NCBI GenBank assembly: GCA_938743325.2
Contig: OW568863.1
Coordinates: 186,001 to 250,000, forward strand
Length of the DNA: 64,000 nt
DNA from: Pycnococcus provasolii
Lineage: Eukaryota; Chlorophyta; Pseudoscourfieldiophyceae; Pseudoscourfieldiales; Pycnococcaceae
Reading direction: 5' to 3'
The notes beneath the pieces are model-generated. The model was not told where the DNA came from. It ran no database searches and saw nothing but the letters and a program-made list of their open reading frames with translations. How positions within the stretch are numbered: the stretch's first letter is position 1; the number at the start of each line of letters is the position of its first letter. A program made the translations under genes and the position numbers. Positions 1 through 10,765 of the stretch are shown here, piece by piece.

Positions 1-577
1 ATGAAGTTGGCTGCGTTAGGTGCCCCGAGCCACCTCACAGCGGCCGACCAGGCGTGCACGCCACGTCGTTTCTTCTTCTTCTTCTCCGCCGTCGACGAAG
101 AGGAGGAGGAGGAAGACGAATCAGCCGCCTTGATTTCTGCAGGTGTTCGCCAAGACCCCGAGAACCACGCCCCCCATCGGGACAAGATTGAGACATCTCC
201 TCGATGGCCTTCTCCCCCCACTTCAAGTGAGGCCTTGAAGTTGGAACCAGATCGTCCTCCTAACCAGGGGTATCCTGCAGATGCCAAGTGAGGAGACAAC
301 GTAAGTGTGGTGGTGGTGCACAGTAATACGACGAAGACTCCATGGAATCCAACTCCACGCGCCATGGCCATGGATGGATGGAGCGTGAATGACACTATTG
401 AGGAGGATGAAACACCCTGACACCACCTGAATGAAGCAGGCGGAAACGAAAATACGCGACAAGGAGGCGCCCAGTTTAGGGGTAGGGGTTTACTTTCTAC
501 GGGGTTTTCTCTCATGAGGGGAACCACCATTGGGTTGAAGTCCTTACTGTAGTACTTATTGATGTCTGATGAGTTCC
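1..577. other. Left flank of the transposon, no gene recognised
   Basis: I see no convincing coding region here. Open frames exist on both strands but have low-complexity translations driven by a TTC run near 69-84 and a GAG/GAAGAC run near 101-120, and they match no family I know. The stretch ends at the 9-bp target duplication of the MULE. Confidence 0.5.
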
Positions 578-586
578 ACCTATGTA
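578..586 (+). repeat. Left target-site duplication (ACCTATGTA)
   Basis: The nine bases abut the left inverted repeat exactly and recur abutting the right one. A C precedes both copies, so a 10-bp reading is possible if the element is taken to start one base further in. Nine is the typical MULE value. Confidence 0.9.
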
Positions 587-910
587 GAGGGGGGGATAAT
601 GGTCAGATGATCACAGTGGTAGTGGTGCAAGACCAACACCGGGTCCCCAGAATAACGGGAAAATTACTACCGAAAATTTACTGGTGCATTTACTGGTGCA
701 GACTAAATTCACGGTACAAGAGTTGGGTTTTTCTGGGAAGCACGACCTGAGTGCCCGTACTCTCGTACCGGTTTGGGTGAAGGGCCGACCTATCGCCCCG
801 TTGTTCCCCGCCGACCTAACGCCCCGTTGTGGAGGGTTCAGGGTTCCTCCTGGAGGCGGCGAAAAAACGATCGTCTTAAGCAAGGCCATCTCAGATCATC
901 GCCATCACCA
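587..910 (+). repeat. MULE left terminal inverted repeat
   Basis: It matches the reverse complement of 12113-12428. The outer 245 bases or so differ at about one position. The inner part has an indel of about 8 bases and a few substitutions before similarity fades near GCCATCACCA. Because both element genes start just inside their repeats and point inward, the repeats probably carry their promoters (inference). Confidence 0.92.
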
Positions 911-922
911 CCGCGGCGGTCA

Positions 923-1240
923 GGCCAGCCTTAAGGCGCGGCCAGCAGGACGAGCAGCAGCAGCAGGGCAGCAGGAGCAACTGCAGGGACGCAGTGTCAA
1001 GGCCAGCCTTAAGGCGCGGCCAGCAGGACGAGCAGCAGCAGCAGGGCAGCAGGAGCAACTGCAGGGACGCAGTGTCAAGGCCAGCCTTAAGGCGCGGCCA
1101 GCAGGACGAGCAGCAGCAGCAGGGCAGCAGGGTCAAGGCCAGCCTTAAGGCGCGGCCAGCAGGACGAGCAGCAGCAGCAGGGCAGCAGGGTCAAGGCCAG
1201 CCTTAAGGCGCGGCCAGCAGGACGAGCAGCAGCAGGGCAG
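923..1240 (+). repeat. Subterminal tandem repeat, five units
   Basis: Units begin GGCCAGCCTTAAGGCGCGG at 923, 1001, 1079, 1137 and 1195. The first two are 78 bp, the next two 58 bp through loss of an inner segment of about 20 bp, and the last is partial. The array lies between the left inverted repeat and the transposase ATG. Subterminal repeats are often transposase binding sites in DNA transposons; that role here is inference. No comparable array is visible at the right end. Confidence 0.9.
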
Positions 1241-1241
1241 G

Positions 1242-4200
1242 ATGGCAGGGTTCCCATGTCACGGGCTACGCGCCCTTAGCACGGTGCTCGCGTCGGCGGA
1301 TACGCACGCCGCCCTAGAGAAGAAAGCGGGAAGCCTGATGGTCAGCCTCACGGGAAGGCGAGACGCGAAACGCCTTCAAGCGATCGTCGCAAACTTGTAC
1401 GTCAGAGATGGCGTCGTCTACGCCCGCTCTGACGTACAAGTTCATGAGCAACTCGTCGTGCCTAAGGAGGTGTCGTTGTTCGTTGTGTGTATGGCTGCTG
1501 TAACTATCACAGTAAACACACTTAAAAAGACGACACGCACGAAACACAACGCCCTGTTCAGCTCCCAGGCCGTTGTGCAACTCCTTGCCAAGCACGGCTT
1601 CTACGCCGGCGTGAAGAAGTCCGGCAATCTTGGCGTAGAGCAAGTCTCCCCCCTCATAGATGCTTTCCAAGACAGAATCGACGACTTGCTCGACGCCACA
1701 GTTGTGGCGCACAAGGCGTTGCCCACTGGCAATGACGTGTGTGCCCAAGTTAAGGCCGTCTATGACGTGCTCACTAGCATTGGTTGGCGTGATTTGCCTA
1801 CCAATCCTGATGTAACACGTGCCTTTTTAAAATCTGAGCGTGACGTCCTCTTCGGTCCGCCCGGCGATGCTGGACGACGTTTCGTGTTCAGCATCGCCGG
1901 TGAGCAGCACGTCTGTTGGACACGGTTTCGACACATTGCCGTCGCGGCGGCATCAAAGGCACGTGGAATACACGTATATTATTGCCACCGCTGGCGTGAG
2001 CCGAGACACACGTCCACGCATCCTTCCGGCACACCCGGAATGTCTCAGGCACACGAGGAGAAAGAGAAGGAGAAAGAGAAGGAGACGTCGGACTCTAACG
2101 TCAACGGCGTCGACGTCGACGACAACTCAAACAGCCTGAGTGCACCGGCTGATGTTTCATCGAGTCGTGCCTTCGTCGACGACATGGCCCCTCACGAGAG
2201 CATCATCGCAGCCGTGTTACCATTCGACGAAGCGGTGCATGATGGCTCTGACAGTGACAGTGAAGACGACGGAGATGAAGGAGACGGCTCGCACGGCATA
2301 GATGTTGCTGAGGATAGTGGAGTAACTCAACAACTTTCCACAATCCCAAAACATTTATTGCCTCCCAGTTTTCCTGAATTACGCGGCGCTCCGGACGTTC
2401 CCGTTCCTCCACCGCCTCCCGCTACCGATCCTCCACGACCCGCTCCTTCACGAACAGCGCGTGAAAGACGCTCACTGAACACCCACAAGGGTTGTTCTTG
2501 TCGTGCGAAATTGGTCGTGATTGAGGGAAAGGAGGCTATAGCCCTTGTGGCATGCCACGACCACACCGGTCATACTGTTGGATCCGTGGAGGATAGGAAG
2601 CACCTACCTGTACATCCTGCTGTGGAACGAATGATCGCTGATCAAGCGAGCAAGCGTTGCACTCTCCTCAGTCGAGGAGAGGTCGCCAAGTACGCGAGCT
2701 CTTGCCGCCTCACATATGTGAAGCACCGACGACGTGTTCTCTTCGAGAATGAGACGCGTTCGGCCTCCTTGCCGGGGTACGCACCGGGAACGTCGGCAGC
2801 GTCTCCTGCGTTCGAAGTTCGAAAACGAGGAGATCTTTTACAAAGTGTAACTGAGCATAGGAAAGCGTTTTGTTTGTGCAACTCGTTCCTTCCCCCCTCA
2901 GAGCATGGTGCCGTTCCCGTAGTCACGTGCATGACATGTTGTGACGTCTACCACGTGTCGTGCGTTTCCAACGCCCTGTGGTACGATCATGGTGTTGACC
3001 ACGACACGTGGCGATGCCAGCCGTGCGTCAAAAACGGCACCGCGCGCATGTCTGACGCGCTCAACATGTGCGCCGAATCCGGTCTTCCCTTCAACATCAG
3101 CGACTTCAGGCCGTGGGTCACGAAGGAGGATTTCAAGAATAGTAGGAAGGCCGTGAATGCGAGCTCCCGTTCGTACCGCTCAAGCGTGGACGACGACATT
3201 CGCGTTCTTCAGCAGTATCACGAAAGTGTTGCATTTCCCTCCACGTACATAAGAACGTGTGAGATGGCGAACACCACCAAGCTCCAAGAACTCGAGTTCA
3301 TGGTGATTAGTCCCAAGATGTTGGCATTTGCAAAAAAAAACCGAGGAGTTCTTTCTGTATTACATATTGACTTCACACACAACACGACCACGTCTTCGGT
3401 CCAGTTGGGTTCAATTGTTGGCGCGAACGCCGACACCCGGGGCACGGGAATACCCCTTGGACACATGTTCTACCTCCCAGGTAGCGTACAAACCCAATAC
3501 AACGACAAGACCTCAGCCTTGTACAACGTGTACAACGCGTGGTCTGAGGCCATCGATGCTGGCATCGATGGTTATCGTGTCACCCGATGCCATATGATGG
3601 ACAAGGATGTCGCGTCGTTGAACGCAACCCTGATGTTGATGAAGAAGCGCTTGAGGAGCGCCCTTCACAGGAACAAGGATGTGTTGGACGCTGAGATCCA
3701 CACACTCTCTAGCATGCCGTGCATGTCGGACGATGGCACGGCCAAGGCCGTCGTTGAACAACTTAAGACCTTGAAAACGCCTGTCACGACCACACCACAT
3801 GCCCATACAAAAAAAAAGGCAGAAACGCACGGACTTCTCGCACCGCACGTGTCCGAGCTTTTCGATGCAGGCGTTGTCCATGGCCTCGCACATCTTCTTG
3901 TAGCAGAGTTTCATGCGGCAAGTGCGAAGCTCATTTCCGCCGATTCGTGTGGCAAGTGGAATAACGCTGCGTCGGAGTTGTGGTGGTGCCTTAGCATCTT
4001 GAACAAAGACTGTACTTTGTATCACATTGTAAACACGTTCATGTGTACCTTTGTGTTTCTTTGTTCATGGCACGCCCACACTGCGATCGCTAGAGAGATC
4101 CAGGCCTACAACATGGTTGTCAGGGACTACGTTGATGAAGTTTTGACATCAATCAAAGCCATCTTCAGAGGTGATATGTGCTTGGACGACTTCGTCAGCA

Positions 4201-7200
4201 CGCACCGTGATGTGCTTTCGGTAGTAGGTGAACCACCTCTCAAAAAGAGAAAAGTAGTTCAAGGAGTCACGAGGAGTAAACATGAATATCAACTAGTTCG
4301 TTACCTCAACAATGATTGGTTGTGCGACACGTACGCGCCCCTCATTCTCCAGTCGTACCGTGCCCCAATCCCGCGGTACGAGATAGATACTAACAATCAG
4401 GCTGAAATATCGTTCAACGTGTTGAAGCACAATATCGCACGTTCGATAGCTTCACCAACAGTTAGGAATCTCCTTCAGGTTTTGGTGGGCACGCCCACGG
4501 CCCCAGACCCACTGAATTCCGTCATTGGCGTGAAGCTTCAAGACGTTGATCACATGAGACTTGGTGTCTCATGTGAGAGTAAAAATTACAAGGCGACACG
4601 TCTCACCGCCAAGATTGACGTGCTACGACTCCGTTTGCACAACGATGACGGGTACGTGGAAGATGTGTCCCCCGGCGGTTATGTTGTAAGGGTTGGTCGG
4701 GGGAGTAAACGGGGGAGTAAACCTCTTCTACCCTCTGAACATGACGTGAGCCCCTCAAGCCACATAGCTGACGGCGACATACAAGTCAGCCGCGCGGCCC
4801 ACTTCTCCGCGAAGTCCACTGCTTCTGATGAGAAGGAAAGAGTGATACAACTCAAGGGAATCGTTGGAGCTATAGTGCCCCATCACGCGATGGGACTATT
4901 CGAGCATAGCACTGATGTGTTGCGTATCGCGGACGCGGTACACAAGTCAGCGTTTGTAAAGCACTTTAGTGCATTACACAGGATTTCAAAGTATAGAATA
5001 GCCGACGCCATGCGTCACGCGCCCACAAGATTGCATGAGCGCGTAGCTACTATTCTTGCCAAGCCACCGGCGACTCGAACTCACGAACACTTGCGCCAGG
5101 CGTTCTACCACTTGGGCATGCCAGTGGTGGAAAAGTGGCATGGCATGCCGCGGGTAGGTGCTTGTTATGTGGTCATGGTAGTCATGGCACCACAGGTCCT
5201 AGTAGGCGCTGTAGACTTCGCTAAAGAACAACCAGAAGCCCTCGCGCTTGACGTGTTGTCGGTGTTGTTTAGCGCATTTGACTACGTTCAGGCCCGGCCT
5301 AAAGCCCAGGCTCTTGAAAACGTTACGTTATTCTACGTAGGTCGAGAGCTCCGCAATGTCCACGCCCTCAAGCGCGTGTTGGACCATGGAACCAAGTCAG
5401 GTTCGCCTATATTGCACCACTTCGTTGGTGCATCGAAGGGCTGGGTCACCGAACCCTTCGGCGCTGTCGCAGTGGAAAGGCGTTTCGTGGCTTTCACACC
5501 ACCATCCACACAGATGCTCGACATAGCTGAGGCCGCATGGCACGTGGTCTTGCTCGAGTGCGCCATGCCTTGCGTAGCCAACACGTCACCAGGGGGTGAT
5601 CCACATGGCCACCGGTTTCTGCACGACACGCACGTGGCAACGTCAGGGATTATGAGGATGGGTCACGACCGACTCAGGGATCATGGTGTGAAGGCAATTT
5701 CAGAGATGAAGTTGTCCTCCGAACAGAACCCGTTCATGAAACGAGCGCTTGTCGCCTCCTCCCGTACACTTCGCCTCACGCGTGGACGCGGTGAAGCTGA
5801 CGCGGACGTGGGCGAAGACCTGTGGTGGGATGCGTGGTGCAATGCCGTAGATGGCAATCAAGAAGAGCACACTGTACACTTGTGGTGTAACATATGCTCT
5901 TGCGGAAATACCTTTTGCGCACACCTCATGTTAGCCCGGAAACGCCACGAAGACATGTTTCACAGGGTTCAGGTGTGGGATGACGACATGTTGTCCTTGT
6001 ACAAGGGACAAGCACACAGGGATGGTGGTGCTGACACATGGACGGAACTCGACGAGGCCGGGTTCGAATATGGTCCATGTAACTCTCCAAGCGAGGAACC
6101 CCTTGCACCATTCCAAAGCCATGTGCCCGCTTCACCCGACATGCGTCAGTCCTTAGAGGAAGCGTCCATGTGCGCGTACGCGGTGTCGCTCTCTTTGGCC
6201 AAGATGGCGAACGGAGAGTGTGACACTGTCACGCCGAAGGCAGCGGCGGATTACCGAGATAGGTTGTTTGCTATGTTGTCATCCATACGAAACGTCGAAC
6301 GTGGCGTCGTAGGAGTCCGAGCCCAGTCAGAGCACTGGATGACTCGGAGCGTCACGGCGTCCGAAGTGCAAATGTCGAACGCCGCAGCACGTGACGTGCA
6401 CTCGTCTGATTTTCACGAAATCATGCGAAGTGCTTTGAGCTCCGGCGCGCATGCTCGGTTGTTCACATTCATGAAAGGAGTTGTAGGGCCCACGGCGACG
6501 CCGTCGGCGACGCAAACTCAGGCGTCACCGTGTCAGAACTTGGTCAACGCAGCAATGCAAGCCATCGCCGAGTTGCCGTCTGAAACGGTGACGCCGAGTC
6601 CACCTGTGGCGGCGAGGCGGGCGAGCAAAGGCAAGGAGAAGGCCTTGTCTCAGACGGAGGAGCACGTGTTGCCATCTCAGGTCTTGCCGTCTCCAACGGA
6701 GACGGGAAGTCAACCCGCGACGAGGAAGTCCTTGCACGTGACATTCACGCAAGAGTCGGACGTGCACATCGCACCCACACCGGAAGAGTGTAAACGCCAT
6801 TTCCTTGCGGTTCTTCGCAGAGATGCTTTCGACGAGCTTGTGTATGTAACTGAAGAGGAATTTAACAAGTTCTCGGTGCATACGAAGGAGTGGTACGACA
6901 CCCAGGTGTTGAAAGCGAACATTTTGGAATGTGGAATTAAGGACATCGTAAGTGGACACCACCTGTGGACCCTCAAGCCTGGAGGATGGCTTAAGGATAG
7001 CATTGTAACGTATATGTTATATTGCGTTCTTGCAAGCGTGAAAGTCCCACACGAGCGTGATGAGAAGGGTGTGTTTAGGCCCAACACACTCGTCCACATG
7101 CACTGTGCTTTATTGTCCGACACGAACCAGTCTTTCGACAATAAAAAAAAACTTAAGGACAAGATGAACAAGGCGAAACGGTGGCTATGTGTTGTATGTA

Positions 7201-8240
7201 ACGATGTGCACTATAGTCTAGTTTCCGTTAACTGTGAGAGTGGTGCTATTCAGCACTATGACAGTTGCCCTGGTCTGCACACAAGTGAAACGGTGCTTAC
7301 ATTTTGTAAGACAATGTTCGGACGTCGATTCCGAGACATGTCTTATGAAGTAGTAGAGTGTCCGAAACAAAACAATGGCTTCGACTGCGCGTTATACACT
7401 GCGTTGAACGTTGAAGCGGTTCTACTCGACGTTAGCCCTAATGTTGTCACGCAGCGTCGAGTGAACGAGTTGAGGAAAAGCACACGAGTGAAGCTCAAAG
7501 ATTGTTTCCTAGGTCAAGAGCAAGACTGGTGGGTAGAGGAGGAAGACGACGATGAAGTTGCCGCGAAAATTGAGGAACTTCACACAGTTGGACACGTCCT
7601 CGTGCATGTCATGAGCGACGCCGACGCGTGGAAAATCCACCACGCGTTGGTGACAACACTCGCGAACAACACGTTGGTGGCGTGGGATGGAATCTTCGAC
7701 AACGTTGTTGCGCAAGATGCGCAAGATGGGCAAGAAACCTTTGAGCGTGACATGATAAACGTGAATGACGCTTTCACAAATCATGTATCAGGAGGCGAAG
7801 ATCTATTACAACGTATCGAAAGTTACCACAATCGTGTAGATAGGTACATGGGTGGTAGGACGTGCCCAGAAGGAGCCGTGCTCTTGCGGTCGTGTCCCGA
7901 GCGCGCAGGAAATAATGCGCGTACGGGCTTGCCCAACTTCAAGAAAGGTCCATGTCAAGCCCCGCACGTGGACTACACGGACGTATATGAAGACGTAGCG
8001 GACGACGATGTTCCGCTTGTCGTCATCATAGCGATACAAGAAGGCACCAAGGTGAGGATCTGGCCAGAGTCAACGAAGGGGAAAGGCATATGGATTGCGA
8101 AAAAAAAAAAGAATGAGAACCTAACAAAAGGACTGTTGGACTACGTGGACGTGCACATTCCCGTCGGGTACGCATTCATCATGCGCGGGGACCTCGTGCA
8201 CGCCGGCGTAGGATACGACATCGTGCAGCTCAGGTTGTGA
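1242..8240 (+). CDS. MULE transposase with PHD, SWIM, Ulp1 protease and 2OG-oxygenase-like domains
   Basis: One uninterrupted frame of 2,332 residues starting at the first ATG after the tandem repeat. In order: an acidic low-complexity region; a GCM1/FLYWCH-like zinc finger (C418, C420, H439/H441, H444); a PHD finger (about 544-595, CxxC pairs ending CQPC); the MULE DDE core with D710 (HIDFTH), D787 (MMDKD), CxxH motif C941-H944 and E1055 (NNQAE); an SV40-like nuclear signal KKRKV at 1001-1005; a SWIM finger (C1552, C1554, C1559, H1561); a Ser/Pro/Thr linker near 1750-1840; a Ulp1/C48 SUMO-protease fold with H1990, D2007, Q2043, C2049; and a C-terminal double-stranded beta-helix with H2242-x-D2244, H2320 and R2331, as in 2OG-Fe(II) dioxygenases. 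Zinc-finger MULEs and Ulp1-bearing MULEs (Kaonashi type in plants) are known. The fused oxygenase is not one I know. Every key residue is present. An unseen short intron cannot be excluded. Confidence 0.9.
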   Translation: MAGFPCHGLRALSTVLASADTHAALEKKAGSLMVSLTGRRDAKRLQAIVANLYVRDGVVYARSDVQVHEQLVVPKEVSLFVVCMAAVTITVNTLKKTTRTKHNALFSSQAVVQLLAKHGFYAGVKKSGNLGVEQVSPLIDAFQDRIDDLLDATVVAHKALPTGNDVCAQVKAVYDVLTSIGWRDLPTNPDVTRAFLKSERDVLFGPPGDAGRRFVFSIAGEQHVCWTRFRHIAVAAASKARGIHVYYCHRWREPRHTSTHPSGTPGMSQAHEEKEKEKEKETSDSNVNGVDVDDNSNSLSAPADVSSSRAFVDDMAPHESIIAAVLPFDEAVHDGSDSDSEDDGDEGDGSHGIDVAEDSGVTQQLSTIPKHLLPPSFPELRGAPDVPVPPPPPATDPPRPAPSRTARERRSLNTHKGCSCRAKLVVIEGKEAIALVACHDHTGHTVGSVEDRKHLPVHPAVERMIADQASKRCTLLSRGEVAKYASSCRLTYVKHRRRVLFENETRSASLPGYAPGTSAASPAFEVRKRGDLLQSVTEHRKAFCLCNSFLPPSEHGAVPVVTCMTCCDVYHVSCVSNALWYDHGVDHDTWRCQPCVKNGTARMSDALNMCAESGLPFNISDFRPWVTKEDFKNSRKAVNASSRSYRSSVDDDIRVLQQYHESVAFPSTYIRTCEMANTTKLQELEFMVISPKMLAFAKKNRGVLSVLHIDFTHNTTTSSVQLGSIVGANADTRGTGIPLGHMFYLPGSVQTQYNDKTSALYNVYNAWSEAIDAGIDGYRVTRCHMMDKDVASLNATLMLMKKRLRSALHRNKDVLDAEIHTLSSMPCMSDDGTAKAVVEQLKTLKTPVTTTPHAHTKKKAETHGLLAPHVSELFDAGVVHGLAHLLVAEFHAASAKLISADSCGKWNNAASELWWCLSILNKDCTLYHIVNTFMCTFVFLCSWHAHTAIAREIQAYNMVVRDYVDEVLTSIKAIFRGDMCLDDFVSTHRDVLSVVGEPPLKKRKVVQGVTRSKHEYQLVRYLNNDWLCDTYAPLILQSYRAPIPRYEIDTNNQAEISFNVLKHNIARSIASPTVRNLLQVLVGTPTAPDPLNSVIGVKLQDVDHMRLGVSCESKNYKATRLTAKIDVLRLRLHNDDGYVEDVSPGGYVVRVGRGSKRGSKPLLPSEHDVSPSSHIADGDIQVSRAAHFSAKSTASDEKERVIQLKGIVGAIVPHHAMGLFEHSTDVLRIADAVHKSAFVKHFSALHRISKYRIADAMRHAPTRLHERVATILAKPPATRTHEHLRQAFYHLGMPVVEKWHGMPRVGACYVVMVVMAPQVLVGAVDFAKEQPEALALDVLSVLFSAFDYVQARPKAQALENVTLFYVGRELRNVHALKRVLDHGTKSGSPILHHFVGASKGWVTEPFGAVAVERRFVAFTPPSTQMLDIAEAAWHVVLLECAMPCVANTSPGGDPHGHRFLHDTHVATSGIMRMGHDRLRDHGVKAISEMKLSSEQNPFMKRALVASSRTLRLTRGRGEADADVGEDLWWDAWCNAVDGNQEEHTVHLWCNICSCGNTFCAHLMLARKRHEDMFHRVQVWDDDMLSLYKGQAHRDGGADTWTELDEAGFEYGPCNSPSEEPLAPFQSHVPASPDMRQSLEEASMCAYAVSLSLAKMANGECDTVTPKAAADYRDRLFAMLSSIRNVERGVVGVRAQSEHWMTRSVTASEVQMSNAAARDVHSSDFHEIMRSALSSGAHARLFTFMKGVVGPTATPSATQTQASPCQNLVNAAMQAIAELPSETVTPSPPVAARRASKGKEKALSQTEEHVLPSQVLPSPTETGSQPATRKSLHVTFTQESDVHIAPTPEECKRHFLAVLRRDAFDELVYVTEEEFNKFSVHTKEWYDTQVLKANILECGIKDIVSGHHLWTLKPGGWLKDSIVTYMLYCVLASVKVPHERDEKGVFRPNTLVHMHCALLSDTNQSFDNKKKLKDKMNKAKRWLCVVCNDVHYSLVSVNCESGAIQHYDSCPGLHTSETVLTFCKTMFGRRFRDMSYEVVECPKQNNGFDCALYTALNVEAVLLDVSPNVVTQRRVNELRKSTRVKLKDCFLGQEQDWWVEEEDDDEVAAKIEELHTVGHVLVHVMSDADAWKIHHALVTTLANNTLVAWDGIFDNVVAQDAQDGQETFERDMINVNDAFTNHVSGGEDLLQRIESYHNRVDRYMGGRTCPEGAVLLRSCPERAGNNARTGLPNFKKGPCQAPHVDYTDVYEDVADDDVPLVVIIAIQEGTKVRIWPESTKGKGIWIAKKKKNENLTKGLLDYVDVHIPVGYAFIMRGDLVHAGVGYDIVQLRL

Positions 8241-8458
8241 TGGAACGAGCCACTGCCTGTAGGTTGTGGTGTGTGTTCTTGGTGTGTGCCCCCGGCACCG
8301 GTATCACCTTCAGACGCCATACGTTGTGGTCGAGTGAAAGTAAGTAAAAAGTCAAGAACGAGTTACAAGTGTAAAGAAAAGAAGAAGCGCGCCGCCAGCG
8401 CGCCAGCAGCAAAGCGCGTCGAGCGATCGTGATCACACGATCGCTATCTTTACATCAA
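8241..8458. other. MULE internal spacer between transposase stop and Copia element
   Basis: About 220 bp with no full gene. A short Lys/Ala-rich plus-strand frame (about 8319-8429) is open but has no start or recognisable family. Confidence 0.4.
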
Positions 8459-8630
8459 TGGAAAACGTCTTGAGTTGTTTATTCCAAAGGGGGGGGATTA
8501 TAGTGGGCTGTCAGTCACCCACTATAAATACACCACGTCCTGAAAAAGTCAAGACGTAAAACCAAACAAACCAAATCTCCAGTGGGGGTTTCACCAAAAC
8601 AAACCCCCAATCGATTCGCCCCTCTCAGCA
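8459..8630 (-). repeat. Copia LTR (left copy)
   Basis: 172 bp, TG...CA ends, apparently identical to 10766-10937. It contains the inverted words GTGGGCTG..CACCCAC and a TATAAATA box-like sequence on the plus strand. Confidence 0.9.
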
Positions 8631-8673
8631 CTCCTCCTCGCCGATCGCAGTACGAGCTGTGGTTGGTGCCAAG

Positions 8674-10731
8674 TTAGCTCAGCGAATCGAGGTCCCCTCC
8701 ATGCAGCGCAACCGCGGTCATGCGCTCGTGATCCACACGAGGAAGTCCCTTCGTGAACATGTCCGCCAGCTGAAGTTTGGTGGAGATGTACGTCACGTTG
8801 ATCGCGCCGCTGAGTACCCGCTCTCGCACAGATTTGATCCTGTAGTCCACATGCTTGGTCCGCCCGTCGTAGCGCCTGTCGCCCAGTATCTGGATTGCGG
8901 CCGAGTTGTCCTCATGCACAGGCGTACGATCTTGGCCTAATCCTAGTTCTGCAAGTAGCAGTCTGGCAGTCATCACCATGTCAGAGTGATCCGCGAGTGC
9001 GATTAGCTCAGCCTCTGCCGAAGACTTCGCGACGACCTTCTGCTTCATCACTCTCCAGTGCACCAGAGCTTGACGATTGATCCGCAGAGCAAGCCCTCCT
9101 AGGCTACGACGGTCAGGCTCGCCAGCCCAATCGCTGTCGACGTAGGCCACCAGTCGAATGGATGTCGCGTCACTGTCGTTGCCGTACCACAGACCAAATT
9201 GACTCGTCTGCGAGACATACTTCAGGATTCTGTTGCAAGCCGTGTCGTCAGCTAAATCAGCTTGATGCATCTTCCGCGCCACGCAGTTCACGGCGTGCGC
9301 AATGTCCGGTCTCGTCCCGCATGCCAGATACAGCAAGCATCCGACTTTCGATCTGTATTCTGTCATCTGTTGTTTTGTCAGTGGTGTAGTGTTCGCAGCC
9401 GCTGATTCCGTCGAGGGTGTGTGCACTGCCCGCTGTTCATCGATGACTCTCTTGAATTTGTTGGTCAGCATGAGCGAGTAGTTGGTTTGATGCACTCGAA
9501 CGCCATCGGGTTTGTATTCGAGTTGCATTCCAAGCAGTTGCTTAGGTTGCAATTCCAGCTTCACTCGGTCGAAATGCTTACGCAGAAGAGCTGTCAAGTC
9601 GTCGATGTCTACTTGTCGTTGTGCAAAGACAGGTCCGTCGTCGACATGCGTAGCGATCACTACGAGGTTGCCGTCTGCTAAGTTTCCACGGAAGAAGATG
9701 CACGGATCTGAGTCCGAGCGTTGATACTCCAGCAGAAGGGTTTGCTCCAAGTGCAACCAGAAGCTCCTTCCTGCGTCGCTCTGTCCGTACAGTACTCGCA
9801 GAAGCAGGAGTGCGTCCGTGGTACCATCCCAGTAGCCAGTGGGCTGAGATATCACGCAGCGTCGCTGTGCTGGCGTCGATGCGAATGCGTTGCCGATGTC
9901 GAAGCAAGCAGAGTGTTTGAAGACGCCTTGTCCGAGCAAGCTGATGAGCATACGTAGCATTGGCAAGCTCACCATTGCAGAGTACTTTGAGAATTCATGC
10001 ACTTCTCGGTCGCCCCTCACACAGAACCTGCTACGGCACTGCTTGATTGTACCGTCAGGATTTAGTTTGTACCTGTACGCCCATGTGACTGGAAGTGGTC
10101 GCTCCCCTCGCAATAGCTCGTGCTGATGTATCCGCACGAAGCATCCCATCGCGTAGAGGTTGTCAATTTCTTCCATCTCTCCGTCGATGAACCACTGCGC
10201 ATGAGGGCCTGCCAACATCTCTGCTCGCGTCTTTGGATCTTTCAGGTGTAGTCCGATCTCCTGCGTGAGCTTGTCCATTTTGAGGATATCAAATTTGGCT
10301 CCTTCCTCGCAGTGCTTCGCCATGAGGATGTTGACAGCTAGTCCTTTCTCAAGCGTAGTAGCGTGTTTCGTCTTCGCCAGTTCTCCGTTGAGTATCTTAT
10401 CCGCATTCAGCTTGACATGCTGCGATGACGAAATGATCTTCCCTGGTCCTTGGTAGATCAGAGCTCCGGGTTCTGCCGTGGTGCGCTCATCATCGATTCC
10501 GACGTATAGGCCAGGCGTGCTCTTGGGCATGTGCTTCCCACCTCGGTTGTCAGGGTGAAGCCACATCATTGCATCGCAGCCGTAGATTCCCAAGGTATCG
10601 GACGTTGGTACTATGTGAGTATGCAAGGCGCGTGCGTTCCGTTGCGTCGCATCTGGAATGATTTGCCGGATGATTTGATTTTCACATAGTATGTTCGGTG
10701 CGCCTGCGATGTAGTAGAGTTGCTGCAGCAA
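8674..10731 (-). pseudogene. Copia pol remnant: reverse transcriptase and RNase H
   Basis: The translation shows the end of a Copia integrase region (IYGCDAMMWLHPDN..), a Copia reverse transcriptase (VTWAYRYKLNPDG; FDIGNAFASTPAQ; VLYGQSDAGRSFW; VIATHVDDGPVF) and RNase H (VAYVDSDWAGEPDRRS; KSSAEAELIAL; KHVDYRIKSVRERV). The family assignment is secure. It is the coding part of a fossil retroelement that is not whole. Confidence 0.88.
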
Positions 10732-10765
10732 TATTGGCGGCCCGTACGTACCATTTCGTTGTCAA

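Noticed and set aside
1-291. Open frame starting at base 1
   Set aside because: Low-complexity translation with no family, driven by TTC and GAG runs; the start at base 1 is coincidence.
684-1148. Plus-strand open frame through the left inverted repeat and tandem repeat
   Set aside because: The translation only mirrors the inverted repeat and the 78/58-bp repeat units, and the matching frame at the right end shows it is a repeat effect rather than a gene.
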